Source: Streptomyces liliifuscus
GTDB taxonomy: Bacteria > Actinomycetota > Actinomycetes > Streptomycetales > Streptomycetaceae
Assembly (NCBI RefSeq): GCF_016598615.1
Contig: NZ_CP066831.1
Span: 2,666,001 to 2,730,000, forward strand
Direction: 5' to 3'
Length of the DNA: 64,000 nucleotides
Below are positions 1 to 7,705 of this stretch, piece by piece. Position 1 is the first letter of the stretch. Each line of letters opens with the position of its first letter. The position numbers and the translations under genes are program-made. Under the pieces are notes generated by a model, which was given only the letters and a program-made list of their open reading frames with translations, was not told the origin of the DNA and did no database searches.

Positions 1-1285
1 CGGCGACCAGGACGCCCAGTTGGGCGCCACGCCCGGTGGCCGCCATGAGCGCGGTCGGTGTCGCCAGACCCAGTGCGCACGGACAGGCCACGACAAGTAC
101 CGCCACGCAGGCGGTGACCGCCGCCTGCGGGTCGGCCCCGGCACCGAGCCAGAACCCGAGCACGGTCACGGCGAGCGCCAGTACCACCGGCACGAACACC
201 CCGGCCACCGCGTCGGCCAGCCGCTGCGCCCGCGCCTTTCCCGCCTGAGCTTCCGTCACCAGCTTGGTGATTCGGGCGAGTTGGGTATCGGCGCCGACCG
301 CCGTGGCCCGTACGAGCAGCAGCCCGCCCGCGTTGACGGCACCGCCCACCACCGCCGAGCCCGGACCGACCTCGACCGGCTCGCTCTCGCCCGTGACCAG
401 GGACAGGTCCACGGCGGAACTCCCCTCCGTCACCTCCCCGTCGGTGGCGACCCGCTCCCCGGGACGTACGACGAAGACGTGCCCCGTCCTCAACTGCTCG
501 ACGGGAAGCAGCCGTTCGGAACCGCCCTCGCGTACCGAGACCTCCTTGGTGGCGAGTTGGGCGAGCGACCGAAGCGCCGCCCCCGTCCCGTGCCGGGCCC
601 GTGCCTCCAGGAAACGGCCGGCCAGCACGAACAGCGGTACTCCCACGGCCGCTTCGAGATAGATGTGCGCGGGGCCCTCCGACGCCGAGGGCAGCAGACT
701 GAACGGCATCCGCATCCCGGGATCGCCCGCGCCGCCGAGGAACAGCGCGTAGGCCGACCAGGAGAAGGACGCCGCCACACCCAGGGAGACCAGCGTGTCC
801 ATGGTCGCCGTCGAGTGCCGCAGCCCGCGCAACGCCCGTACGTGGAAGGGCCAGGAGCTCCACACCGCCACCGGCGCGGCCAGTACGAAGCACAGCCACT
901 GCCAGTTGCGGAACTGCCATGCGGGCACCATCGACAGGACGAGCACCGGCACGGCGAGCAGCGCCGTGACCGTCAGCCGCTCGCGCTCCTGCCGGGCGCC
1001 CTCGGACTCGGACTCGTCCCCGTCCTCGTTCCCGCTTTCCGGCCGCTCGGGAGGGGCGGGGAGGGCTGCCGTGTAGCCGGCCTTCTCGACCGTGGCGACG
1101 AGTTCCTCGGGAGGGACATGGGCCGGATGGCTCACCCGGGCCCGCCCGGTGGCCAGGTTGACGGTCGCGGTGACGCCGTCCAGCTTGGCGAGCTTCTTCT
1201 CGACACGGTTCACGCAGGCCGCGCAGGTCATCCCGCCGACGGTCAGGTCGGTCGTCACGACGACGGCCACCGGTTCGGCACTCAT
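1..1285 (-). CDS. copA: Copper-translocating P1B-type ATPase, N-terminal part (cut by window edge)
   Basis: This is the first ~428 residues of a heavy-metal P-type ATPase that pumps Cu(I) out of the cytoplasm. Read on the minus strand, it begins with a heavy-metal-associated domain carrying the metal motif MTCAAC (about residues 19-24). Several membrane segments follow, then an actuator domain with the TGES motif and the ion-site motif CPCALGLATPTA. The window ends just after CPC, so the phosphorylation and nucleotide-binding domains lie outside. The ATG at 1285 overlaps the stop of the upstream small membrane gene by four bases, so the two are translationally coupled. The CPC motif fits copper or silver rather than zinc or cobalt. 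The metal specificity is a family inference; the gene class is certain. Confidence 0.95.
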   Translation of the reverse strand, partial: MSAEPVAVVVTTDLTVGGMTCAACVNRVEKKLAKLDGVTATVNLATGRARVSHPAHVPPEELVATVEKAGYTAALPAPPERPESGNEDGDESESEGARQERERLTVTALLAVPVLVLSMVPAWQFRNWQWLCFVLAAPVAVWSSWPFHVRALRGLRHSTATMDTLVSLGVAASFSWSAYALFLGGAGDPGMRMPFSLLPSASEGPAHIYLEAAVGVPLFVLAGRFLEARARHGTGAALRSLAQLATKEVSVREGGSERLLPVEQLRTGHVFVVRPGERVATDGEVTEGSSAVDLSLVTGESEPVEVGPGSAVVGGAVNAGGLLLVRATAVGADTQLARITKLVTEAQAGKARAQRLADAVAGVFVPVVLALAVTVLGFWLGAGADPQAAVTACVAVLVVACPCALGLATPTALMAATGRGAQLGVLVA

Positions 1286-1581
1286 CGACCGCCGCTCCCG
1301 TGTGTGTCTCCCATGTCCATGTCCATGCCGCCCCCGCCCCCGCCGCCGTCTCCGTCGCCGCCGTCGTCCCCGTCGCGGCTCGTGCCGGTCTCGTGCATGC
1401 CGGGCGCCACGGGACCGACGGCGGCACCGGCCGCGTACGACGCCACGAACATGAGCGCGAGCAGCAGCAGGAAGCCGCACAGCGCGGGCGGCGGCACCAG
1501 CTTCCGCAGCGCCGCGCCCGCGTTCGCGCCGGCACTCGTACCAGCGCCCGTGCTCGGGGAGGGTTGTCGGGACTCGCCCAT
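1282..1581 (-). CDS. Small membrane protein with Met/Asp/His-rich tail, coupled to copA
   Basis: A 99-residue protein starting MGESRQPSPS. The N-terminus is Ser/Gly/Ala-rich, a single hydrophobic segment lies at about residues 33-55, and a long Gly/Asp stretch ends in MDMDMGDTHGSGG. The Met, Asp and His residues near the C-terminus resemble low-complexity copper ligands. With the stop overlapping the copA start (ATGA), this suggests a periplasm-facing or cytoplasmic copper-binding helper. I do not recognise a named family. The function is inferred from position and tail composition only. No other start is better placed, and the reading frame keeps Streptomyces-like third-position GC. Confidence 0.8.
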   Translation of the reverse strand: MGESRQPSPSTGAGTSAGANAGAALRKLVPPPALCGFLLLLALMFVASYAAGAAVGPVAPGMHETGTSRDGDDGGDGDGGGGGGGMDMDMGDTHGSGGR

Positions 1582-1699
1582 TCCGGTTCTCCAGATCGCA
1601 CGGCGTCGGCCGGTCCGGGCCGTGACGGTCCAGAAGTCGGGCGCGCACCCCCCTGAGTTCCGGCGCGGGCCTATGGCGTACGTCACTCGGGTGGTGCTG

Positions 1700-2299
1700 T
1701 CACCCCTCCGGCCGATGCGGCATCCGTATGTCGACCGCCGTGAGCGCCAACGCCAGTGGTCCCGGCGCCAGGAACGCCAGCGGCAGCAGCATCCAGGCGC
1801 ACAACACGGCCGCCGCGACGGCGAGCAGGACGAGACCGCTGCCGCCCACGTCCCGTACGGAGTCCCGGGCAGCCCCGCCCACCACCGCCCGCCAGCCGGT
1901 GAGCGACTCGGGGCGCCCACAGGCGCGAAGGCCCACGACGGCCGCGTACGCGCCGATGGCGGCTGCGACGATGGCGAACAGCGGGGCTCCGGGCAGTCCC
2001 GCGCGGGCCAGGGCGAGGTCCGCCCAGAGCAGCAGGGCGCCGGTCAGGAACAGCGCCCCGGCCGCGAGGTCCCCGGCCCGCAGGCGTCGCCGCAGGGTCG
2101 TCAAATACCGTCCTGCCGTGGCCGGTTGGTCCTCGCGGGCGCCGCGCAGGACCGCGCACGCCGTGGACAGTGCCGCCGGCAGGGTGACGACCGGCAGCGA
2201 CACGAGGGCCGTGCAGACGCCGACGCTCAGCACGTCCGCGAACAGCGTCATGCGCGGACCGAAGATCTCGCCCGTCTCGCGGGCCTGTCCGGCGCTCAT
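1700..2299 (-). CDS. DUF624/YesL-like membrane protein, last gene of sugar ABC operon
   Basis: A 199-residue protein with about four hydrophobic segments. It opens with a soluble stretch followed by TLFADVLSVGVCTALVSLPV, the kind of start seen in YesL (DUF624) proteins. YesL-type proteins commonly sit in carbohydrate ABC importer operons; their biochemical role is not established. The ATG at 2299 overlaps the stop of the upstream permease by four bases, making this the fourth cistron of the importer operon. The family call rests on topology and context, so it is moderate. Gene reality is well supported by the coupling and codon use. Confidence 0.75.
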   Translation of the reverse strand: MSAGQARETGEIFGPRMTLFADVLSVGVCTALVSLPVVTLPAALSTACAVLRGAREDQPATAGRYLTTLRRRLRAGDLAAGALFLTGALLLWADLALARAGLPGAPLFAIVAAAIGAYAAVVGLRACGRPESLTGWRAVVGGAARDSVRDVGGSGLVLLAVAAAVLCAWMLLPLAFLAPGPLALALTAVDIRMPHRPEG

Positions 2300-3159
2300 C
2301 CCTTGATCCCGGAGTTGGCCATGCCCTCGACCAGGAACCGCTGGAAGGCGAGGAAGAACAGCACGATCGGGAGGAGGGCGATCACCGACATCGCGAACAT
2401 CGGGCCGAACGCGGACTGGCTGGACGCGTCCACGAACGACCTGAGCGCCAGCGTGAGCGTGAACTTCTCCGGTGAGAAGAGGTAGATCAGCTGGGTGAAG
2501 AAGTCGTTCCAGGTCCAGATGAAGGTGAAGATCGCCGTGGTGATGAGCGCCGGACGGGTGAGCGGGAGGATCACCAGGAAGAAGCTTCTGAACGGGCCGC
2601 AGCCGTCGATCCGTGCCGCCTCCTCCAGTTCGCGCGGCAGCCCCCGCATGAACTGCACGATGAGGAAGACGAAAAAGGCCTCCGTGGCAAGGAACTTGGG
2701 CAGGATCAGCGGCCAGTAGGTGTTCACCATGCCGAGCTGGTTGAAGATGATGTACTGCGGGATCAGCACGGCGTGGTGCGGCAGCATGATCGTCGCGATC
2801 ATGAACGCGAAGAGCGGACCGCGGAAGCGGAAACGCAGCCGGGCGAAGGCGTACGCCGCCAGCGAGCAGCTCAGTACGTTCCCGACGACCGCGCCGCCCG
2901 CGATGAACAGCGAGTTGCCGAGCAGCTGCCACACGGAGACGTCGTTCACTCCGTCGAGAGCGGTCGTGTAGTTGGACCACTCCAGGCTGCCGGGCAGCAG
3001 GTCGAGGCTGGCGATGACCTCGTCGGCGGGCTTGAGCGAGGTCGCCAGCAGCCATGCCAGCGGGTACAGCATCACGAGCAGCGCGGCCAGACAGCCGAGG
3101 TGCAGGGCGACGCGGCGCCAGGCAACCGGCTTGCGTACGGCGACGGTTGAGGTGGTCAT
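2296..3159 (-). CDS. Carbohydrate ABC transporter permease (MalG type)
   Basis: A 287-residue inner-membrane permease of the CUT1 sugar importers, with about six transmembrane helices. The conserved cytoplasmic EAA loop is visible as EAARIDGCGPFRSFF, where the ATPase docks. The C-terminus reads QRFLVEGMANSGIKG, typical of MalG-like subunits. The ATG at 3159 overlaps the preceding permease stop by four bases and its own stop overlaps the YesL-like gene, so all four cistrons are coupled. No ATP-binding subunit is encoded nearby; streptomycete CUT1 systems usually share the MsiK ATPase, so that is the likely energiser. The substrate cannot be read from the sequence. Confidence 0.95.
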   Translation of the reverse strand: MTTSTVAVRKPVAWRRVALHLGCLAALLVMLYPLAWLLATSLKPADEVIASLDLLPGSLEWSNYTTALDGVNDVSVWQLLGNSLFIAGGAVVGNVLSCSLAAYAFARLRFRFRGPLFAFMIATIMLPHHAVLIPQYIIFNQLGMVNTYWPLILPKFLATEAFFVFLIVQFMRGLPRELEEAARIDGCGPFRSFFLVILPLTRPALITTAIFTFIWTWNDFFTQLIYLFSPEKFTLTLALRSFVDASSQSAFGPMFAMSVIALLPIVLFFLAFQRFLVEGMANSGIKG

Positions 3160-4097
3160 CGGTCCCCCTCGGACGCGTAGAAGACCCAGGAGCGCGAGGT
3201 CCGGAACAGCACGGCGGTGACCGCGCCGATGACGAGGAGCAGCGTCCAGGCCATCGCGGAGGCGTAGCCCATGTGGGAGGCGACGAAGCCGCGGTCGTAG
3301 AGGTAGAGCGTGTAGAAGAGGGTCGAGTCGGCGGGGCCGCCCTTGCCCGCGCTCACCGCGAAGGCGGGGGTGAAGACCTGGAAGGCCTGGATGGTCTGGA
3401 GCACCAGGTTGAAGAAGATCACCGGGGAGAGCATGGGCACGGTGATGGACAGGAACTGGCGCCATCGGCTCGCGCCGTCCACGGCGGCGGCTTCGTACAA
3501 CTCCGTGGGGATCTGCTGGAGTCCGGCGAGGAAGATGACCATGGGGGCGCCGAACTGCCACACCGTCAGCAGGGCGACCGTGAAGAGTGCCCAGCCGGGT
3601 TTGTTGACCCAGCCGCCGGTGCCGAGGAGGTTGTCGACCGTACCGCCGTCGTTGAAGATGGCCCGCCACACGAGGGCGATGGACATCGAGGCGCCGAGCA
3701 GGGAGGGCGCGTAGAAGGCGGAGCGGTAGAAGCCCTTGCCGCGCCTCATGCTCTTCAGGGCGAGCGCGACGACCAGGGCGAGGCCGAGTTGGAGTGGTAC
3801 GGCGATGACGACGTACGTGAGGGTCGCGACCACCGAACGCCAGTAGCGCGGGTCCTCCGTGAACATCTGTGTGTAGTTGCGCAGGCCCACCCACTGGGGC
3901 GGGTTGAACAAGTCGTAGTCCGTGAAGGAGAGATAGAGCGAGACGGCCATCGGGAGCAGGGTCAGTACGGCGGCACCGAGGACCCACGGGGAGAGGAACA
4001 CCCAGGCGGCGCCCTCGCGTTGACGCTTCCCGGGTCGCTTCGGTGGTGTGGAGGGCTTCCCTGTGCGGGCGGCCGCCGGTATCTCGGTCGTGGTCAT
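3156..4097 (-). CDS. Carbohydrate ABC transporter permease (MalF type)
   Basis: A 313-residue membrane permease that pairs with the MalG-like subunit. A basic cytoplasmic N-tail (KRPGKRQREG) precedes six hydrophobic helices, and the EAA loop is EAAAVDGASRWRQF. It starts at ATG 4097, overlapping the stop of the binding-protein gene, and ends overlapping the next permease start. The sequence SFTDYDLFNPPQWVGLRNY after the first helix is characteristic of the MalF family. It forms the transmembrane channel of a sugar importer; the sugar is unknown. Confidence 0.95.
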   Translation of the reverse strand: MTTTEIPAAARTGKPSTPPKRPGKRQREGAAWVFLSPWVLGAAVLTLLPMAVSLYLSFTDYDLFNPPQWVGLRNYTQMFTEDPRYWRSVVATLTYVVIAVPLQLGLALVVALALKSMRRGKGFYRSAFYAPSLLGASMSIALVWRAIFNDGGTVDNLLGTGGWVNKPGWALFTVALLTVWQFGAPMVIFLAGLQQIPTELYEAAAVDGASRWRQFLSITVPMLSPVIFFNLVLQTIQAFQVFTPAFAVSAGKGGPADSTLFYTLYLYDRGFVASHMGYASAMAWTLLLVIGAVTAVLFRTSRSWVFYASEGDR

Positions 4098-5431
4098 GAC
4101 CTCAGCTCCGCCTTCGCCTCGGTGATGTAGTTCTCGGCCGCCTCGCGGGGCGACAGCCGCTCGTACGACACCTGGTCGTAGTCGCGCTGGAAGGTGGTCT
4201 GCAGGGCGCTGTCTCCCGAAGGGGGCGCCTGGGGCGGGGCGTTGAGGGTTCCGTCCACGGAGGCCTGGTAGTCGGCGACCGTCTTGTCGAAGTCCTTCAG
4301 CTCGGGGGCCAGGGTCGTGCGGATCGACTCGTTGACCGGGATGCCGCGGGTCGCGCCCAGGATCTTCGCGGCCTCCCTGTCGTTCAGCATGAAGTCGATG
4401 AGTTTGGCCGACTCCTCGGGATGGCCCGAGTCTGCCGCGACGCCCATGAACATCGACGGCTTGAAGTACTGGCCGGGGGTGCCGTCCTCGCCCGAGGGCA
4501 TCGGTGCGAGCGTCACGCCCGTCGGGACGAGAGCCACGTAACCGCTCGACGGGGCGTCCCAGTTGAAGTCGGAGACGGACTTGCCGCGGCCGAGCGGGGT
4601 GTTCTCGACCGTGCCGTCGAGCTGGGTGGTCTGCTCGGCGGGCGCCACCGCGCCCTCCCGGCGGAGCTTGTCGGTGAAGGTCCACCAGCGGGTCAAGTCG
4701 TCTGCGGTGAAGCCCAGTTCGCGATCCTTGGTGTAGAGGGCCTTGCCCTGGCCGCGCAGCCACACCTCGAAGGCGTCCTCGCTCTGGCCCGGGTCGGTGG
4801 CGCCGGGTTTTCCGGTCCTCTCGGCGAGGGCGCGCATGGCGTCGGCCCAGTCGCTCCAGGTCCAGCCCTTCCGCGGCTTCTCGACACCGGACGACTCCCA
4901 CGCCTTGGTGTCGTACACGACGGTCTCCGTGCCGCGGGCCTGCGGGACCGCGTACTGCTTGCCGTCCACGACCCCCGTGGCGAGCAGACCACGGTCGAAC
5001 TCCTCGGTCCGTACGGCCTGTTGCTTCCCCAGGTCGAGGAGGACGCCGCCGGACGCGTACTGGTCGATCATGCGGTAGTCGAGCTGCATCACGTCGGGGG
5101 CGTCGCCGCCGGCCGCCTGGGTGGCGAGTTTCTGCTTGTAGGCGTCGTAGCCGGAGAAGGACGTCTGGACAACGATGTCCGGGTTCTTCTTCTGGAAGAG
5201 GTCTACGGCCTCCTGGGTTCGGGCCGCTCTGTCCGGGTTGCCCCACCAGGTGTAGCGCAGCACCACGTTGCCGCCTGCGCTGCTCGACTCGCCCGTGTCC
5301 GAGCAGGCGGTGAGTGCCGTTGCCGCCGCGCAGAGTGCGAGGAGCGTCGCCGTTGCCGTCGTCGTGCGGAACGGCCGGGGCTTGGCGGTCCTGCGGGGCG
5401 GCCAGGACTTCCTTGTCCTGTTTCCGGGCAT
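4094..5431 (-). CDS. Extracellular sugar-binding lipoprotein of ABC importer
   Basis: A 445-residue family-1 solute-binding protein. The N-terminus has a basic stretch, a hydrophobic core and the lipobox LTAC with the lipidation cysteine at about residue 43, so it is membrane-anchored outside. The mature part carries typical binding-protein sequence (RYTWWGNPDRA near the start, YFKPSMFMGV in the C-lobe). I chose ATG 5431 over an upstream in-frame start because AGAGGTGA sits eight bases before it. It is the first gene of the operon. A near-perfect LacI-type palindrome lies 23 bases upstream of the start codon, so expression is probably repressed until the sugar is present. Confidence 0.93.
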   Translation of the reverse strand: MPGNRTRKSWPPRRTAKPRPFRTTTATATLLALCAAATALTACSDTGESSSAGGNVVLRYTWWGNPDRAARTQEAVDLFQKKNPDIVVQTSFSGYDAYKQKLATQAAGGDAPDVMQLDYRMIDQYASGGVLLDLGKQQAVRTEEFDRGLLATGVVDGKQYAVPQARGTETVVYDTKAWESSGVEKPRKGWTWSDWADAMRALAERTGKPGATDPGQSEDAFEVWLRGQGKALYTKDRELGFTADDLTRWWTFTDKLRREGAVAPAEQTTQLDGTVENTPLGRGKSVSDFNWDAPSSGYVALVPTGVTLAPMPSGEDGTPGQYFKPSMFMGVAADSGHPEESAKLIDFMLNDREAAKILGATRGIPVNESIRTTLAPELKDFDKTVADYQASVDGTLNAPPQAPPSGDSALQTTFQRDYDQVSYERLSPREAAENYITEAKAELRS

Positions 5432-5453
5432 GAGTGGGTCACCTCTTTCGCTA

Positions 5454-5465
5454 GAAAGCGCTTCC
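5454..5465. promoter_or_regulatory. LacI-family operator between divergent sugar operons
   Basis: GAAAGCGCTTCC is an almost perfect palindrome (ideal form GAAAGCGCTTTC) with the CG centre used by LacI-family repressors. It lies in the 65-bp gap between the binding-protein gene (minus, start 5431) and the Gfo/Idh gene (plus, start 5497), so one bound repressor could silence both. No LacI gene is adjacent, so the regulator is encoded elsewhere. Confidence 0.75.
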
Positions 5466-5496
5466 ACCCCCCGGTACGACCCTAGGGAAGGTCCTG

Positions 5497-6984
5497 ATGT
5501 CAGAACAAGACCCTTGCGTTGCCTCTGTCTCGTCCGGCGCTGGCGATGCGTCTGCCTCGTCTGTCGCTGGCGTTGACTCTGTCTCCTCTGTTGCTGGCGT
5601 TGGCTCTGTCTCGTCCGTCGCTGGTGATGCCTCCGTCTCGTCCGGCGGGGAGACGCGTCGGCGTTGTGCTGTGGTGGGGCTGGGGGCCCGTGCGCGGATG
5701 TTCACCGAGGCGCTGACCGGGCCGTACGCGGATCGGATCGAGTTGGTGGGGTTCTGTGACGTCAACTCCCGACGTATGGCCGTCCACAATGGGTGGATCG
5801 CGGGCGATCATCCTGGGCGGGGGGCTGTGCCCGCTTACGCCGCCGAGGACTTCGACGTGATGCTGCGGCGCGAGCGGGTGGATCTTGTTGTGGTGTGCAG
5901 TGTCGACCGCACTCATGACGACTACATCGTGCGGGCGCTGGAGGCGGGGTGCGATGTCGTCACGGAGAAGCCGATGACCACGGATGCGGAGAAGGCCCGC
6001 CGCATTCTTGACGCCCGGCGGCGGACCGGGCGTGAGGTGCGGGTGGCCTTCAACTACCGCTACAACCCGGTGCATTCGGCTGTACGGGAGCTCATCGCCG
6101 CCGGGGAGATCGGGGAGGTCGGGTCGGTGCACTTCGAGTGGCTGCTCGATCTGCGGCACGGTGCGGACTACTTCCGGCGGTGGCACCGGGACAAGGCCAA
6201 CTCCGGTGGGCTGATGGTGCACAAGGCCACGCATCACTTCGACCTGGTCAACTGGTGGTTGGGGACTGAGCCGGAGACCGTGTTCGCGCAGGGCGGGCTG
6301 TTCTTCTACGGCGAGGAGGCCGGGCGGCGGCGGGGGCTCGCTCGGCCCTATGCCCGGGCTCATGGGGCTGCCGCGGCGGAGGGTGATCCGTTTGCGGTGC
6401 GGCTTGCCGACTCCGAGGTGCTGCGTGCGCTTTATCTGGAGGCGGAGGCGGAGGACGGGTATCACCGGGATCAGAACGTGTTCGGGCCTGGGGTGAGCAT
6501 TGAGGATGACATGGCTGTTCTTGTGCGGTATGCGTCCGGGGCTTCCTTGACGTATCACTTGACCGCCTACTCCCCCTGGGAGGGGTATCGCGTTGCCTTC
6601 AACGGGAGCGCGGGGCGGTTGGAATTGTTGGTGGAGGAGTCGACGTGGACTCGGTCCGATGTGCGGGCCGATGGGGCGAGTCCTGTTGTGCACGGGGCGG
6701 CTGTGGGGGGTGAGGTCGGGCGTACGGAGTTGTTGCTTCGGCGGTTCTGGGAGCCGGCTCGTGAGGTGAGGGTCGGGGGCGGGGAGGGAGCCGCCGAGGG
6801 TGGGCACGGGGGTGGGGATGTGCGGATGCTGGCCGATCTGTTCGGGGATCGGTCCGGCGGGGATGCCCTGGGGCGGGCCGCGGATGCGGTGGACGGGGCG
6901 AGGTCGTTGGTCACTGGACTTGCCGCCAACGAGTCGTTCGTGACCGGGTTGCCCGTTCGGGTGCGGGATCTGTTGGACGTGTGA
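5497..6984 (+). CDS. Gfo/Idh/MocA-family NAD(P)-dependent oxidoreductase with repetitive N-terminus
   Basis: A 495-residue sugar or inositol-type dehydrogenase. After about 50 residues comes the Rossmann start CAVVGLGARARMF, then the family motif EKPMTTD and the substrate-side motif GGLMVHKATHHFDLVNWW. Members oxidise or epimerise sugars and cyclitols with a nicotinamide cofactor. It is divergent from the sugar importer and shares its operator, which suggests it acts on the imported sugar. The first ~50 residues are odd: they hold four and a half copies of a nine-residue repeat (type SVSSVAGVD) encoded by 27-bp tandem repeats at about 5521-5647. A GTG start nearer 5665 would remove that tail, so the true N-terminus is not settled. 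Confidence 0.9.
   Translation: MSEQDPCVASVSSGAGDASASSVAGVDSVSSVAGVGSVSSVAGDASVSSGGETRRRCAVVGLGARARMFTEALTGPYADRIELVGFCDVNSRRMAVHNGWIAGDHPGRGAVPAYAAEDFDVMLRRERVDLVVVCSVDRTHDDYIVRALEAGCDVVTEKPMTTDAEKARRILDARRRTGREVRVAFNYRYNPVHSAVRELIAAGEIGEVGSVHFEWLLDLRHGADYFRRWHRDKANSGGLMVHKATHHFDLVNWWLGTEPETVFAQGGLFFYGEEAGRRRGLARPYARAHGAAAAEGDPFAVRLADSEVLRALYLEAEAEDGYHRDQNVFGPGVSIEDDMAVLVRYASGASLTYHLTAYSPWEGYRVAFNGSAGRLELLVEESTWTRSDVRADGASPVVHGAAVGGEVGRTELLLRRFWEPAREVRVGGGEGAAEGGHGGGDVRMLADLFGDRSGGDALGRAADAVDGARSLVTGLAANESFVTGLPVRVRDLLDV
5521..5647 (+). repeat. 27-bp tandem repeats inside the Gfo/Idh gene start
   Basis: About 4.5 degenerate copies of a 27-bp unit, in frame, each encoding nine residues (SVSSVAG plus two variable residues). 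Copies differ mainly at third positions, so they are old or under selection for protein sequence. The segment precedes the Rossmann fold and is probably disordered. Confidence 0.85.
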
Positions 6985-7029
6985 GGGCGTCCGCAGGCTG
7001 CGGGGAGAGGGTTGGGCGCTTCTGGTTCG

Positions 7030-7181
7030 GTGGGTGGGGCGGGGCCGTGCCGGTATGTCACGTTCGCGACGGCGGGGCATACGGCCCTGAGTTTCATCGG
7101 TCACCGTTTCCAGCGGGAGCCGTATGTCGCGAACGTTGACACACCGGCACGGCCCCGCCCCGCGCGCGTTGGCGCCTGCGG
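7030..7181. repeat. 152-bp palindromic element, copy 1
   Basis: This segment matches 43759-43910 with six differences over 152 bp and no gaps. Its outer arms are 7036-7070 and 7126-7161. They are inverted repeats of about 35 bp with one mismatch and one extra base, and begin GGGGCGGGGCCGTGCCGGT. A second inner pair (ATACGGC 7079-7085 with GCCGTAT 7119-7125) extends the stem past an 8-base bulge, leaving a loop of about 33 bases. It carries no convincing gene. It lies 45 bases after the Gfo/Idh stop and ends where the 47-bp tandem repeats begin. A small non-autonomous palindromic mobile element or REP-like unit fits best. Confidence 0.85.
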
Positions 7182-7258
7182 GTGCGTTGGGTGGCATTTG
7201 CCTACGATCCTCGCGTTGGCGCCTGCGGGTGCGTTGGGTGGCTTTTGCCTACGATCCT
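7165..7258 (+). repeat. 47-bp tandem duplication in front of the SRPBCC gene
   Basis: Two adjacent 47-bp copies (7165-7211 and 7212-7258) differ at one base. Each ends GCCTACGATCCT, containing the -10-like hexamer TACGAT. In the second copy TACGAT (7250-7255) is six bases before the GTG at 7262, the spacing expected for a leaderless transcript. No clear -35 is visible. The duplication may double the promoter. Confidence 0.85.
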
Positions 7259-7261
7259 GGC

Positions 7262-7705
7262 GTGGCTCTCTTTGTTGTGCGGCGGGACAGCGTGGTGGGT
7301 GCCGACGAGGCTTGGCGGCGGCTCACCGTGTGGGAGCGGCATGCGGATGTGGTGCCGTTGACTCGGATCACTGTTGTCGCGGGGGCGGCGGACGGTGGGG
7401 TGGGCACCGTGTTCGTGGCTCGGTCCGGGGTTGGGGTCCTTGCGTTTGACGACCCCATGGAGGTTGTCGTGTGGCGGCCGCCTGTGGAGGGGCGGGCTGG
7501 GGTCTGTCGGCTCTTGAAGCGGGGGAGCTTTGTCACTGGGTGGGCCGAGATTGAGGTGCGTTCGGGGGTGGGTGGTGGTTCGCGGGTGGTGTGGCGGGAG
7601 GAGTTGAGGGTGCGGGGGGTGCCCCGGGTTTTTGATTCCTTGGTGGGGTGGGTGGCTCGGTGGGTGTTCGGGCGGGTTGTGCGGCTGCTGTTGGTGCGGA
7701 CCTGA
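7262..7705 (+). CDS. SRPBCC (polyketide cyclase/dehydrase-like) protein
   Basis: A 147-residue protein beginning VALFVVRRDSVVGADEAWRR and continuing with LTVWERHADVVPLTRITV. This matches the opening of small START-like SRPBCC proteins, in which a helix-grip fold makes a cavity for a hydrophobic ligand. No catalytic residue can be assigned. I chose GTG 7262 because the fold starts there and a -10-like TACGAT stands just before it. The longer frame upstream merely translates the palindrome and tandem repeats. The coding strand is unusually G-rich, and the last 173 bp overlap the convergent Nudix gene. Confidence 0.75.
   Translation: MALFVVRRDSVVGADEAWRRLTVWERHADVVPLTRITVVAGAADGGVGTVFVARSGVGVLAFDDPMEVVVWRPPVEGRAGVCRLLKRGSFVTGWAEIEVRSGVGGGSRVVWREELRVRGVPRVFDSLVGWVARWVFGRVVRLLLVRT

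Noticed and set aside
20..2485. 821-codon open frame on the plus strand
   Set aside because: Antisense to the copper ATPase and importer genes and rich in Arg/Gly/His in a composition typical of shadow frames.
7124..7261. Upstream extension of the SRPBCC gene
   Set aside because: It would translate the palindrome arm and both 47-bp repeats; the fold and a -10-like sequence point to GTG 7262.
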